Of a DNA stretch of 64,000 bases, positions 46,843 through 56,510 are shown piece after piece. Below the pieces are notes generated by a model. It saw only the letters and a program-made list of their open reading frames with translations, was not told where the DNA came from and did no database searches. The DNA comes from Aquamicrobium sp. (GTDB taxonomy: Bacteria; Pseudomonadota; Alphaproteobacteria; Rhizobiales; Rhizobiaceae), in contig JAHHDT010000005.1 of NCBI GenBank assembly GCA_019739225.1, positions 620,001-684,000 of the forward strand, written 5' to 3'. Numbering within the stretch: position 1 is the first letter of the stretch; each line of letters starts with the position of its first letter. The translations under genes were made by a program, and so were the position numbers.

Positions 46843-47864
46843 CTGAACCGCTGCTTTCCGTCCGCGACCTCAAGGTCAGCTATAAAGTCGGCTCCGGCAG
46901 GATCGATGCCGTCGACGGTGCGAGCTTCGATGTGCCCCGCAGCTCGATCGTCGGCCTCGTCGGAGAGTCCGGCTGCGGCAAGACGACGGTCGCGCGGGCG
47001 CTGACGCGCGTCATTGCCGACAATGCCGCAATCACCGGCGGCCAGATGATGTTCGGCGGGCGGGACCTCGTGACGCTTCCCGAGCGCGAGATGAACGCCC
47101 TGCGCTGGCGCGACATCGCGTTCATCCCGCAAAGCGCGATGAACTCACTCGATCCGGTCTACACTGTTGAGTACCAGCTCAACGAGGTGCTTCGCCGGCG
47201 TGGCGGGCTCGGCCGCCGGGATGCGCGCAGGCGCTGCGAGGAACTGTTCGAGCTGGTCGGCATCGACCGTGGGCGCCTGTCGGACTACCCGCACCAGTTT
47301 TCCGGCGGGATGCGCCAGCGCGTGGCGATCGCCCTGGCGCTGGCGCTCAATCCCAAACTTGTCATCGCCGACGAGCCGGTGACGGCACTCGACGTGATCG
47401 TCCAGCGCCAGATCCTCGATCAGCTTCGCGAACTGCAGGCCGCGCTCGGCATCTCGGTCATTCTCGTCACGCACGACATCTCGGTGGTCGCCTATATCTG
47501 CGACCGCACCGTCGTCATGTATGCCGGGAAGGTCGTCGAATCCGGAACCATGCAGGCGACGCTGACCGAGCCGTCCCATCCCTACACAATGGGGCTGCGC
47601 AACGCTTTTCCCGACCTTCAGGGTGCTGCGTCCGGGGTGCTGACCCCGATCGAGGGCGCACCACCCAACCTGGCATTTCCGCCGCCGGGCTGCCGCTTCG
47701 CGCCGCGATGCCCCTTCGTCCTCGACACATGTCGAACCGTGCAGCCACCCCTCGAGGGTATTGCCGCCGACCACGCCGTGGCCTGCCATCGGGCCGGCGA
47801 AGCGGCCACGCTGCGAGAAAAGGCGGCGCGCATCGAAACCTGGATGGGGAGGGCGGTCGCATGA
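46839..47864 (+). CDS. ABC transporter ATP-binding protein (DppD/OppD type)
   Basis: 341 residues. Walker [10 protein letters not shown], signature [12 protein letters not shown], Walker [13 protein letters not shown] and the oligopeptide-type C-terminal extension [14 protein letters not shown] are all present. ATGA overlaps join it to both neighbours, so translation is coupled. Confidence 0.93.
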   Translation: MTEPLLSVRDLKVSYKVGSGRIDAVDGASFDVPRSSIVGLVGESGCGKTTVARALTRVIADNAAITGGQMMFGGRDLVTLPEREMNALRWRDIAFIPQSAMNSLDPVYTVEYQLNEVLRRRGGLGRRDARRRCEELFELVGIDRGRLSDYPHQFSGGMRQRVAIALALALNPKLVIADEPVTALDVIVQRQILDQLRELQAALGISVILVTHDISVVAYICDRTVVMYAGKVVESGTMQATLTEPSHPYTMGLRNAFPDLQGAASGVLTPIEGAPPNLAFPPPGCRFAPRCPFVLDTCRTVQPPLEGIAADHAVACHRAGEAATLREKAARIETWMGRAVA

Positions 47865-48856
47865 CAATGCAGACTTCGGCACCACTCATCAGCATCGAGG
47901 ATGCCCGGCTGCACTACAAGGTCGGTGGCGCGCTGTCGGCGCTGCGCGGCAACCCGCCAGTGGTCAAGGCCGTGGACGGAGTAACCTTCACCATACGCCG
48001 TGGCGAGAGCGTCGGGCTCCTGGGAGAATCCGGCTGTGGCAAGACCTCGATGGGGCGCCTGCTGCTCAAGCTGGAAGAAGCGACGGGCGGCGCGATCCGC
48101 TTCGACGGCGAGAAGATCGCCGACCTCAGGGGGCAGGCGCTCAAGCGGTACCGCTCGCGCGCGCAGTTCATCTTCCAGAACCCGTTCGACGCGATCAACC
48201 CACGCTTCACAATCCGTCAGACCCTGTCCGAGCCCCTGGAGAATGCAGGCGTCCCCTCGGCCGAACGCGAGGCGCGCATCGTCTCCGTTCTGGAACTCGT
48301 TCGCCTGCCCGAACCGCGCCAGTATCTCGACCGCTATCCGCACCAGCTTTCGGGCGGGCAGTTGCAGCGTGTTGTCATGGCACGCGCGCTGATTCTCGAA
48401 CCCGATTTCGTCGTTGCCGACGAGCCGGTCTCGATGCTCGACGTGTCGGTGCGGGCCGGTGTGCTCAACGTCTTTCGTGACGTGCGCGACCGCCTCGGTC
48501 TGACGGCCATCTACATCAGCCACGACCTCGCGCTCGTCCGCTATGTGTGCGAGCGGACCATCGTCATGTATCTCGGCAAGGTGATGGAGGACGGCCCGAC
48601 CGAGGACATCGTCCACGAACCGCTGCACCCATACACGAAGGCGTTGGTTGCGGCAGTGCCCGTACCCGACCCTAACCAGAGCCATGACGCCCTGCCAATC
48701 GGTCGCGGCGCGCCCGACCCTCGCAATCCGCCTTCGGGCTGCGTTTTTCGCGACCGTTGCCCTCACGCCTTCGACCGCTGCAGCCGGGAAGTGCCTCATC
48801 TGCGGCAGACCGGAACACGCCACGTCGCATGCCACCTTTTTGACAGGACCGAATGA
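47861..48856 (+). CDS. ABC transporter ATP-binding protein (DppF/OppF type)
   Basis: 331 residues. Walker [10 protein letters not shown], signature [12 protein letters not shown], Walker [13 protein letters not shown] and C-terminal [17 protein letters not shown] at 47861 overlaps the previous stop; a longer frame from 47708 is read inside the other ATPase gene and is rejected. It completes the five-part transporter. Confidence 0.93.
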   Translation: MTMQTSAPLISIEDARLHYKVGGALSALRGNPPVVKAVDGVTFTIRRGESVGLLGESGCGKTSMGRLLLKLEEATGGAIRFDGEKIADLRGQALKRYRSRAQFIFQNPFDAINPRFTIRQTLSEPLENAGVPSAEREARIVSVLELVRLPEPRQYLDRYPHQLSGGQLQRVVMARALILEPDFVVADEPVSMLDVSVRAGVLNVFRDVRDRLGLTAIYISHDLALVRYVCERTIVMYLGKVMEDGPTEDIVHEPLHPYTKALVAAVPVPDPNQSHDALPIGRGAPDPRNPPSGCVFRDRCPHAFDRCSREVPHLRQTGTRHVACHLFDRTE

Positions 48857-49854
48857 TGCGCTGCGCCTTTTACACCCGGACCGGACCTGCCGGAGACGTG
48901 CTTCAGATCGGCGAAAGGCCGGACCCCGTTGCCGGAACGGGTGAGGTGCTGGTCCGTGTGCGTGCCTCGGGCATCAACCCGGCCGACGTGAAACGACGCG
49001 CCGGTTGGAACGGCATGGCAATGCAGCACCCTCTCGTCATTCCCCATTGCGATGGAGCTGGCGAGATCGTCGCGGTGGGAGATGGGGCCGATCCTTCCCG
49101 TATCGGCGATCGCGTATGGATGTGGAACGCGCAGGGCGGATATGGCTCGGCTGGGCGTGCTTTCGGTACCGCCGCCGAACTGATCGCACTCCCTGCCGAG
49201 CAGGCGGTGACGCTTCCCGATGAGATGTCCTTTGAGGCCGGCGCGTGTCTCGGCGTGCCGGCCATGACCGCATATCGTGCCGTCTTCGCCGACGGATCGG
49301 TGGAAGGGCAGACGGTTCTTGTTGCCGGTGCTGCGGGTGCTGTCGGGCATTGCGCGGTGCAGATGGCCAAGGCCGGCGGCGCATGGGTTATCGGTACAGT
49401 CTCGAACGCCCGGGCGGCAGAGCACGCGCGCGCCGGCGGGGCAGACGAGATCGTCGACCGCCGGCAGGAAAATGTCGCCGCGCGCATCCTTGAGCTGACT
49501 GCTGGGAAGGGCGTGGATCGCGTGGTCGAAGTCGATTTCGGCGCCAATCACGCGATCGACATTGCAGTGCTCAAGGTGAACGGCACGATCGCTTCCTACT
49601 CCTCGACCAGCGATCCCAAGCCTGTCCTCGACTACTACGCCTTCGCAAACAAAGGCGCCAACCTGCGTGTGATCCAGGGCTTCGCCATCCCGAAGGCCGA
49701 ACGCCTCGAAGGCGAGCTTCGTATTGCCGAGCTTGCCGCCCAGGGCGATTTGCGCGTGGCCATCGCCAGAACCTTCCCCCTCGAGGACATCGCCGACGCG
49801 CACCGCGCCGTCGAAGCAGGCGGGAATCTCGGAAACGTCGTCGTCACTTTGTGA
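48853..49854 (+). CDS. MDR-superfamily quinone oxidoreductase / zinc-less alcohol dehydrogenase
   Basis: 333 residues. The GroES-like N-terminal domain is followed by a Rossmann fold with VLVAGAAGAVGHCAVQMAKAGGA, which binds NADPH. The structural-zinc cysteine cluster is absent, as in quinone oxidoreductases (QOR/zeta-crystallin type). Its ATG overlaps the preceding ATPase stop. Within the operon it may reduce an enone or process an aldehyde/ketone made from the imported compound; the substrate cannot be read. Confidence 0.85.
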   Translation: MMRCAFYTRTGPAGDVLQIGERPDPVAGTGEVLVRVRASGINPADVKRRAGWNGMAMQHPLVIPHCDGAGEIVAVGDGADPSRIGDRVWMWNAQGGYGSAGRAFGTAAELIALPAEQAVTLPDEMSFEAGACLGVPAMTAYRAVFADGSVEGQTVLVAGAAGAVGHCAVQMAKAGGAWVIGTVSNARAAEHARAGGADEIVDRRQENVAARILELTAGKGVDRVVEVDFGANHAIDIAVLKVNGTIASYSSTSDPKPVLDYYAFANKGANLRVIQGFAIPKAERLEGELRIAELAAQGDLRVAIARTFPLEDIADAHRAVEAGGNLGNVVVTL

Positions 49855-49878
49855 ACCGCATCAACAGGAAACCATTCG

Positions 49879-51714
49879 ATGCATCAGACAACCACGGCCG
49901 CGAAACTGGCCGACCGGCCAGAGAGGGAAGAGCGCGCGTGCGATCCCATTTCTCTGGAGATCATCCGCGGCGCTATTGCCGCCGCGCAATCGGAAATGGA
50001 GGCGCTGCTGGAGCGGACCGCCATCTCCGCCTTCATTCGCGAGAAGAAGGATTTCTACACCGCGCTCTTCGATGCCGACGGCATCATGGCGGTGGGGTCG
50101 ATGGTCCCGATCTTCGGCGACATGACCAGCCCTGTATTCGAGAAATTCCCGGCCGACGAGATGAAGCCGGGCGACCTGTACTGGTACAACGATTGCTATG
50201 GTTCGCGGGGCGCGGTCTCGCACTCCAACGACCAGGTCTTGCTGGCGCCCGTCTTCAAGGACGGCCGCCGCTGCGCATTCGTGATGAGCTGGGCCCACTT
50301 CGCCGACATTGGCGGCCTTCGGCCGGGTTCGATCAGCCCGGATGCGACCGAGATCTACCAGGAAGGCATCATCATCCCCGTCACCAAGCTCGCCGACGAG
50401 GGCAAGGTCAACGAGGCGACGCTGTCGATCTTCCACCGGAACTCGCGCTTTCCCGAGCAGAGCAATGGCGACATGCGCGCGCTGATGGCGAGTGTCGATC
50501 TCGGTGTGAAGCGCATGGGCGAGATCGTCGACCGCTTCGGCGCCGACGTCGTCGAGGACGCCTTCGCCCAGTTGCTGGAACGTACGCGACGCCTCGTGCG
50601 TGACCGCCTCGCAGACACCTTCGACTACGGCACCCACTCCTTCACCGATGCCATCGATGGTGACGGGCACGGCAACGGCCCCTTCAAGATCCGCTTCTCC
50701 CTCACCCGCGAGAAGGGCGCAGACGGAGAAGACCGCTTCCTTTTCGACGCCAGCGAGAGCGACGACCAGGCCCCCGGCCCGGTCAACTATCTGATGAACC
50801 GGGGAGTTCCGGGCATGGCGCTCGGGCTCTATTATCTCGGCGGCGACCCGTCCCAGGTCTGCAATGCCGGCGGGCCGAACGCGCTCGACGAAGTCCGTCT
50901 GCGCGAGGGTTCGCTGCTGCTGCCGCGTTTCCCGGCACCGCTCGGCATGCGCGGCCTGACTACCATGCGGGTGATCTCGGCAATCAACGGCCTGCTCAAT
51001 GTGGCAAATGGCGGAGCGCCTGCCGCCAATTCCGCCTATGTGATCTCCATCATGCGCGGCAATTTCCGCGATGAGTCCGGCGATCTGCAGCGCTTCCTGT
51101 TGGCTGACGGCATCGGCGTTGGCTATGGCGCAAGGCCCGAGGCCGATGGCATCGACGCGGTCTATTTCGTCGCGCAGGAGAACTATCCGGTCGAGTTTCT
51201 CGAACTGGGCTACCCGGTTCGCCTGCGCACCTATGGCGTCATGGAAGATTCCGGCGGCGCGGGAGCGTATCGCGGCGGCTGCGGCATCGTTCGTGAATAC
51301 GAGGTGCTGGCCGAGGACGCCGTGCTCGCCGTCCGCATCGACAGCGTGAAGAACCCGCCCTGGGGCATCGAAGGTGGCATGTCGGGTGGCGTGGGCCGCG
51401 CCGTCGTCAATCCGGGAACGGACAGGGAGCGGCCGCTCGCGCCACTGTCGGACGGCAACCGGCTCGTGCGGGGCGACATCCTGCGCATTGAGACCGGCGG
51501 TGGTGGCGGCTACGGCCATCCGTACGATCGGCCGCTCGCCAAGGTGCTCGAAGACGTGCTCGGCGGATATGTCAGCGTCGATGCTGCCCGTGCACTCTAC
51601 GGCGTCGAGATCGTCGAGGGACGCGTCGATGAGGTCGCCACAAGGCGCTTGCGCTCCGAACGCCCCGCCACCCGCCGTTTCCATCGCAAGGACTATGTCG
51701 ATGCACTCGACTGA
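49879..51714 (+). CDS. hyuB: Hydantoinase B/oxoprolinase family protein (HyuB)
   Basis: 611 residues. PISLEIIRGAIAAAQSEMEALLERTAISAFIREKKDFYTALFD is the family start, and GGCGIVREYEVLAEDA and TGGGGGYGHPYDRP the C-terminal blocks. The usual NDPY-GGTHLPD motif appears as NDCYGSRGAVSHSND, and the metal-binding histidine region as SWAHFADIGGLRPGS, so this is a divergent subgroup. It works with HyuA (next gene, 14-base overlap) to open an amide-type ring using ATP, as in N-methylhydantoinase or 5-oxoprolinase. AGGAAA precedes the ATG by 8 bases. Confidence 0.9.
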   Translation: MHQTTTAAKLADRPEREERACDPISLEIIRGAIAAAQSEMEALLERTAISAFIREKKDFYTALFDADGIMAVGSMVPIFGDMTSPVFEKFPADEMKPGDLYWYNDCYGSRGAVSHSNDQVLLAPVFKDGRRCAFVMSWAHFADIGGLRPGSISPDATEIYQEGIIIPVTKLADEGKVNEATLSIFHRNSRFPEQSNGDMRALMASVDLGVKRMGEIVDRFGADVVEDAFAQLLERTRRLVRDRLADTFDYGTHSFTDAIDGDGHGNGPFKIRFSLTREKGADGEDRFLFDASESDDQAPGPVNYLMNRGVPGMALGLYYLGGDPSQVCNAGGPNALDEVRLREGSLLLPRFPAPLGMRGLTTMRVISAINGLLNVANGGAPAANSAYVISIMRGNFRDESGDLQRFLLADGIGVGYGARPEADGIDAVYFVAQENYPVEFLELGYPVRLRTYGVMEDSGGAGAYRGGCGIVREYEVLAEDAVLAVRIDSVKNPPWGIEGGMSGGVGRAVVNPGTDRERPLAPLSDGNRLVRGDILRIETGGGGGYGHPYDRPLAKVLEDVLGGYVSVDAARALYGVEIVEGRVDEVATRRLRSERPATRRFHRKDYVDALD

Positions 51715-53749
51715 TCAGGCACTTTCCATCGCCGTCGACATCGGCGGCACCTTCACCGACATCTCGTTGCTCGACCGTTCCAGCGGACAGGTCTGGCGCG
51801 CCAAGACGCCCAGCGTGCCTTCCGATCCTTCGGAAGCCTTCCTGAACGGCATCCGGCTCGCGCTTGCCGACGCGGGAGCGCCCGCATCGAAGCTGCAGCA
51901 GGTGCTGCACGGCACCACCGTCGCCACCAACATGATCCTCGAGGACAAGGGCGCGCGCACGGCGCTCGTGACCACGCGCGGCTTCAGGCATGTGCTGGCC
52001 ATCGGGCGTCAGGACATTCCCCGCAAGGCCAATCTCTACACATGGGTGAAGCCGGAGCGACCGGTGCCCGCGTCGCGCATCATCGAGATCGACGAGCGGA
52101 TCGCGCCGGGCGGCGGCGTGGAGCGCGCACTCGATGAGGCAAGCGTCGAGCGCGCCGCCGAGGCCATCGCGTCGATGGATGTGGAAGCTGTCGCGGTCTG
52201 CCTCCTGCACGCCTTTGCTAACCCGGCGCACGAGCGCCGCGCCGCCGAAATCCTGCGGCAACGGCTGCCGCATCTGGCGGTGACGACCTCGGTCGACGTG
52301 CTGCCGGTCGTTCGCGAGTACGAACGCTCGCTGACGACGGTGCTCAACGCCACGGTGATGCCGGGTGTAACCACCTATGTGGGCCGGCTCGAGCAGCGGC
52401 TGGAGGACGAGGCGGTGTCCGCGCCGCTTCTCCTCATGCAGTCGAATGGCGGCGTTGCCGGCGCACCCGCAATCCGCCAGGCACCGGCGCTGACCGCGCT
52501 TTCCGGGCCGGCGGCCGGCGTAGTCGGCGCCCGCGCGATCGCGGCTGCCTGCGGCATCGACGATCTCATCACGGTCGACATTGGCGGAACCAGCGCCGAC
52601 ATCTGCCTGATAAAGGGCGGGCATATCGGCCTGACCCAGAACGGCAAGGTGGGCGAATGGCCGCTGCCGCTGCCCATGGTCGACATGGTGACCATCGGTG
52701 CCGGCGGCGGGTCGATTGCTGCCGTCGAGGATGGCGCACTTTCCGTCGGTCCGCGCAGTGCGGGCGCACGCCCGGGCCCTGCCGCCTATGGTCATGGCGG
52801 CCAGCAGGCAACCGTGACGGACGCCCATGTCGTGCTCGGCCATCTGCCGTCGAAACTGCTCGGCGGACGCATGGCGCTCGATGTCGAGGCCGCGCGCAGG
52901 GTCGTTGCGGAAAGTGTCGCCAGCCCGCTGGGGCTCGACATTGAGGAGGCCGCGCGTGGCATCCTCGCGATCGTCGACAACCATATGGTGGGCGCCGTGC
53001 GGGTCGTCTCGGTGGAGCGCGGCCACGATCCGCGCCAGTTCACGCTTGTGCCGTTCGGTGGCGCGGGTCCGCTGCACGGCTGTGCGCTGGCCGAGCTGCT
53101 CGGCATCTCGCGCATCATGATTGCGCCGGCACCGGGTGTTCTGTGTGCCGACGGGCTTCTCGCTGCTGACCTCAAGGCGGAGTTCAGCCGCACCCTGCCG
53201 CGCGCGGGCGCGATCGACACAGCGATGGCGAACGCCGTCTTCGGTGAACTGGAAGCGCAGGCGCTGGACTGGTTCGAGCAGGAAGGCGTCGCCGACGAGA
53301 AGCGCCGCGTGCAGCGCGTCGCACTTCTTCGCTACCACGGGCAGGGCGGCGAGATTGCCATCCGTTGGGTGGACGGCGTCGAGGCCTTGGAAGCCGCGTT
53401 TGCCGACGAGCATCGCGCGCTTTACGGCTTCACGCTTGACGCTGCCGTCGAACTGGTGACCTTGCGTGTCGAGGCTTCAGGGCTGACCGCCGCCGCTCCG
53501 ATCGGTATCATCGAGGATGGAGACAAGGTGGAGGCCTATGACGAGGCGACCGTGCATCTGTCCTCCGGCGAAGCGAGGGTTCCGCTTGTCGACCGCGCAG
53601 GGCTCGGGGCCGGTGCAACCTTCAGCGGCCCGATGATCATGACCCAGCTCGATACCACCACATTTGTCGCGCCGGGCTGGACGGGGCACGTCCACGAGAC
53701 CGGCGCACTCATACTGTCGCGGGAGGGAGCAGCCGATGACCACGATTGA
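51701..53749 (+). CDS. hyuA: Hydantoinase A/oxoprolinase family protein (HyuA)
   Basis: 682 residues from ATG 51701, with AAGGA 8 bases upstream; an ATG at 51695 adds two residues. SIAVDIGGTFTDISLLD (N-terminal ATP site), HGTTVATNMILEDKGARTALVTTRGFRHVL, DIGGTSADICLIKGG (second phosphate loop) and VPFGGAGPLHGCALAELLGI are family blocks. HyuA phosphorylates the amide carbonyl; HyuB completes hydrolysis. The order HyuB-HyuA is the reverse of the second pair at 59.3 kb. Confidence 0.92.
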   Translation: MHSTDQALSIAVDIGGTFTDISLLDRSSGQVWRAKTPSVPSDPSEAFLNGIRLALADAGAPASKLQQVLHGTTVATNMILEDKGARTALVTTRGFRHVLAIGRQDIPRKANLYTWVKPERPVPASRIIEIDERIAPGGGVERALDEASVERAAEAIASMDVEAVAVCLLHAFANPAHERRAAEILRQRLPHLAVTTSVDVLPVVREYERSLTTVLNATVMPGVTTYVGRLEQRLEDEAVSAPLLLMQSNGGVAGAPAIRQAPALTALSGPAAGVVGARAIAAACGIDDLITVDIGGTSADICLIKGGHIGLTQNGKVGEWPLPLPMVDMVTIGAGGGSIAAVEDGALSVGPRSAGARPGPAAYGHGGQQATVTDAHVVLGHLPSKLLGGRMALDVEAARRVVAESVASPLGLDIEEAARGILAIVDNHMVGAVRVVSVERGHDPRQFTLVPFGGAGPLHGCALAELLGISRIMIAPAPGVLCADGLLAADLKAEFSRTLPRAGAIDTAMANAVFGELEAQALDWFEQEGVADEKRRVQRVALLRYHGQGGEIAIRWVDGVEALEAAFADEHRALYGFTLDAAVELVTLRVEASGLTAAAPIGIIEDGDKVEAYDEATVHLSSGEARVPLVDRAGLGAGATFSGPMIMTQLDTTTFVAPGWTGHVHETGALILSREGAADDHD

Positions 53750-55100
53750 TAGCCGTCTTGAGCCGGTCTTCGCGCATATCGCGCAGAACCGCGACAGCTT
53801 CATCGAGCGGGTGATGGACTATGTCCGCCACCCTTCGATAAGCGCTCACAATCTGGGCATTCGCGAAGTGGCGACAATGCTCGTCGACCATCTCGCCGGG
53901 CTCGGCTTCGAGGCGGAGGCCGTGCCGACGGCGAACCATCCGATGGTGCTCGGCAAGCGCATGGTCTCGCCGGACAAGCCGACCGTGCTTCTCTACGGGC
54001 ATTACGACGTGCAGCCGCCGGACCCGCTGGAGCTGTGGGAAAGCCCGCCCTTCGAGCCGACCATCCGCAACGGTCGCATCTATGCGCGCGGTATCGGTGA
54101 CAACAAGGGCCAGCATTTCGCCCAGCTCTTGGCGATCGAATCTCACCTGGCCGTTAACGGCGAGCTGCCCTGCAACGTCATCTTCCTGCTCGAGGGCGAG
54201 GAGGAGATCGGCAGCCCGCACATCGCCGATTTCGTTCGAGAACATGCCGACCGGCTCAACGCCGACCTCGTGGTGACCTCGGACGGCCCGCTGCACGAAA
54301 GCGGCGCACCGGTGGTCACGTTCGGCGTGCGTGGAGTCGCGGCATTCGAACTCCGTGTTCGTACGGCCTCGCGAGACGTGCACTCTGGCAATTTCGGTGG
54401 CGTCGTGCCGAACGCCATCTGGAAGCTGGTTCATCTGCTTGCGACCATGAAAAGCCCGACCGGCGAGATCACCATCAATGGCCTCACCGAGCCCGTCATT
54501 CCGGCAACGAACTATGAGCGGGATGCCGTCGCCCGCCTGCCGCTCGACCTCGACGCGCTGAAGGCTGACCTTGGCCTCAGTGAACTCGATCAGCCGCACG
54601 ACCGCGGCTACTACGACCGGCTGATGTTTCACCCGACGCTGACCATCAACGGCCTGCATGGCGGATATGGCGGGCCGGGAATGAAGACCGTTCTGCCATG
54701 CGAGGCGTTCGCGAAATGCGACATCCGGCTCGTGGAGCCCCTGACGCCTGAATACGTGTTCGAGAAGGTGGCCGCGCATGTTAACGAGCATGCTCCTGAC
54801 GTTGAATTCGTCCCCCTCAACGGCATGCTGCCGTCGAAAACGCCCATGGATTCGCGCTTCGCCGAGCCGATCCGCCGGGCTGTGGTAGCGGCGCGCGGGG
54901 TGGAGCCGCTGATGTACCCCACGGTCGGCGGCAGCCTGCCGGACTACGTCTTCACCAAGATCCTGAAAAAGCCCGCCTTCGTAATCCCCTACGCCAACGC
55001 TGACGAGGCGAACCACGCGCCCAACGAGAACCTGGAGATTGTGCGCTTCTTCGACGGCATCCGGACCGGAGCCGCGCTCCTGCACGAACTTGGCGGCTAG
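53736..55100 (+). CDS. M20-family metallopeptidase (CNDP dipeptidase-like)
   Basis: 454 residues. LLYGHYDVQPPDPLELW (His, Asp), GIGDNKGQ (bridging Asp), LLEGEEEIGSPH (catalytic Glu pair) and a lid domain with TASRDVHSGNFGG. Related enzymes cut dipeptides, N-carbamoyl or N-acyl amino acids. Behind a HyuB-HyuA pair and a racemase it could remove the carbamoyl or acyl group after ring opening. The ATG at 53736 overlaps the hyuA end by 14 bases. It is the last gene of the 12.7-kb operon. Confidence 0.9.
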   Translation: MTTIDSRLEPVFAHIAQNRDSFIERVMDYVRHPSISAHNLGIREVATMLVDHLAGLGFEAEAVPTANHPMVLGKRMVSPDKPTVLLYGHYDVQPPDPLELWESPPFEPTIRNGRIYARGIGDNKGQHFAQLLAIESHLAVNGELPCNVIFLLEGEEEIGSPHIADFVREHADRLNADLVVTSDGPLHESGAPVVTFGVRGVAAFELRVRTASRDVHSGNFGGVVPNAIWKLVHLLATMKSPTGEITINGLTEPVIPATNYERDAVARLPLDLDALKADLGLSELDQPHDRGYYDRLMFHPTLTINGLHGGYGGPGMKTVLPCEAFAKCDIRLVEPLTPEYVFEKVAAHVNEHAPDVEFVPLNGMLPSKTPMDSRFAEPIRRAVVAARGVEPLMYPTVGGSLPDYVFTKILKKPAFVIPYANADEANHAPNENLEIVRFFDGIRTGAALLHELGG

Positions 55101-55109
55101 GGCCGAGAC

Positions 55110-55136
55110 GCTGGCGCAGGGGCGCTGTTCGCCAGC
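55110..55136 (+). terminator. Weak hairpin after the M20 gene
   Basis: GCTGGCG (55110-55116) pairs with CGCCAGC (55130-55136), 10 bases after the stop codon, followed by CGATCTTT. It may end the long operon. Confidence 0.4.
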
Positions 55137-55362
55137 CGATCTTTCAAGATATTGCGGGTGTCACTGACGGTGGCACCCGACTGCCGGCCTGCCGAAAGTC
55201 AGCGGCCGTCTGGCGTTGCGTGCGTTGTGTGCAGCGCCTGATCGCCTTGGCCGCCAGTTCCAATCCCGACAATTCCGAGATAGCAGAGCGCATCCTGAGC
55301 GTCGGTTTCACAACTTGACGACAAGGGCGAAATGCGCGAGAGTTTCATAAAACAAGATGAAA

Positions 55363-55377
55363 TCTCATTATATGAAA
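55363..55377. promoter_or_regulatory. IclR-type operator before the TRAP operon
   Basis: TCTCATTATATGAAA fits TTYCAT-N3-ATGRAA with one mismatch, 21 bases before the binding-protein ATG. A looser copy, GTTTCAT-N8-ATGAAAT, lies at 55343-55364. The 12-base stretch AAATCTCATTWT is shared with the site at 59.2 kb. Confidence 0.6.
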
Positions 55378-55397
55378 CTATTGAAGGGGAAAACTTG

Positions 55398-56447
55398 ATG
55401 TTTGCATGTTTCAGACACCATCTGCGCGCGGTCGTGATGTTCGGGGCCGGTCTTCTTAGTGTATCCGCGGTTTCCGCCCAGGATGCCGTACACTGGCGCA
55501 TTCAGAGCAACCTCAATGCCGGTGAGCCGGGCTATGTGGCGCTCCAGGAGAAGTTTGCGGACCTCGCGACGGAGATGTCGGGCGGACGCATCACGTTTGA
55601 AATCTATCCGGTCGGCGCGCTGTTCCCGATCGCCGACGGCCTGGAGGCTGTTGGCGCGGGCGTCACCGAAATGGCTGTTCTGACCGGTGGATACTACGCC
55701 GGCAAGCTCGGCCCGATCGCCAGCATCGAGAGCGGCGTGCCTGGCTCGCTGCGCACACCGTTGGAGCGGTTCAACTTCTTCTACAAGCGCGGCTTCCTGG
55801 ACATCGCACGCGAGGCCTACCAGCCGCATGGCGTGTTCTATCTCGGGCCGCAGCTTTCGCCGGCCTGGGACATCATGTCGACGAAGCCCATCACGTCGCA
55901 GGCCGACTTCAACGGCCTGAAGATCCGCGCCTTCGGCCTTGAGGCGGAGTGGTACGAGAAGATGGGCGCCTCGCCGGTCTTCCTGAGCGGCGGCGAAATC
56001 TATACGGCGCTGGCCACGGGTGTGCTCGACGCGGCACGCTGGGCAAGCCCTGCCGGCAACATGAACAACTCGTTCCACGAAGTCGCCAGGTATTATGTGC
56101 AGCCGTCGCCGATGCCGGTGCCGAACAACTTCTTTGCGGTCAACAGCCAGGCATGGGAAGCGCTGCCCGACGATCTGAAGGCGATCCTTCAGGAGGCTGC
56201 CGTCGCGTCCTCGCTTGACTACATTCTCATCAGCATGAACAACGACGCCAAGGCCATGCAGGAAATGCAAGCTGCCGGCGTGGAGATTTCCACCATCCCG
56301 GAAGCCGAGTGGCTGGCGATGGAGGCGGAGGCCCGCACGCTTTGGCAGGCCTATGCGGAAGAGAATGAACTGGCCGCTCGTGGCGTGGAGCTTCTCAACG
56401 AGTTCCTCCGCGATCTGGGGCGGCTCGACAGCGCAGCCGCCGAATAG
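55398..56447 (+). CDS. TRAP transporter substrate-binding protein (DctP type)
   Basis: 349 residues from ATG 55398, which has GAAGGGG upstream and yields a signal peptide (MFACFRHHLRAVVMFGAGLL to AVSAQ). An in-frame start at 55332 would lie ahead of the operator and is rejected. FNGLKIRAFGLEAEWYEKMGA carries the conserved substrate-clamping Arg. It is separated from the permease genes by a strong terminator hairpin. Confidence 0.92.
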   Translation: MFACFRHHLRAVVMFGAGLLSVSAVSAQDAVHWRIQSNLNAGEPGYVALQEKFADLATEMSGGRITFEIYPVGALFPIADGLEAVGAGVTEMAVLTGGYYAGKLGPIASIESGVPGSLRTPLERFNFFYKRGFLDIAREAYQPHGVFYLGPQLSPAWDIMSTKPITSQADFNGLKIRAFGLEAEWYEKMGASPVFLSGGEIYTALATGVLDAARWASPAGNMNNSFHEVARYYVQPSPMPVPNNFFAVNSQAWEALPDDLKAILQEAAVASSLDYILISMNNDAKAMQEMQAAGVEISTIPEAEWLAMEAEARTLWQAYAEENELAARGVELLNEFLRDLGRLDSAAAE

Positions 56448-56461
56448 GCACGGCTTGCAGC

Positions 56462-56496
56462 GCGGCCCTGACGAACCCCGTCAGGGCCGCTTTTTT
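56462..56496 (+). terminator. Intrinsic terminator inside the TRAP operon
   Basis: GCGGCCCTGACG (56462-56473) and CGTCAGGGCCGC (56479-56490) form a perfect 12-bp stem with a 5-base loop, followed by six T. It lies between the binding-protein and small-permease genes, so most transcripts should stop after the binding protein. Confidence 0.88.
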
Positions 56497-56510
56497 CGTG
56501 ACGAGGGACG

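Noticed and set aside
55332-55397. Longer N-terminus for the second TRAP binding protein
   Set aside because: It would translate the IclR-type operator and place 22 polar residues before a good signal peptide; ATG 55398 has the ribosome site.
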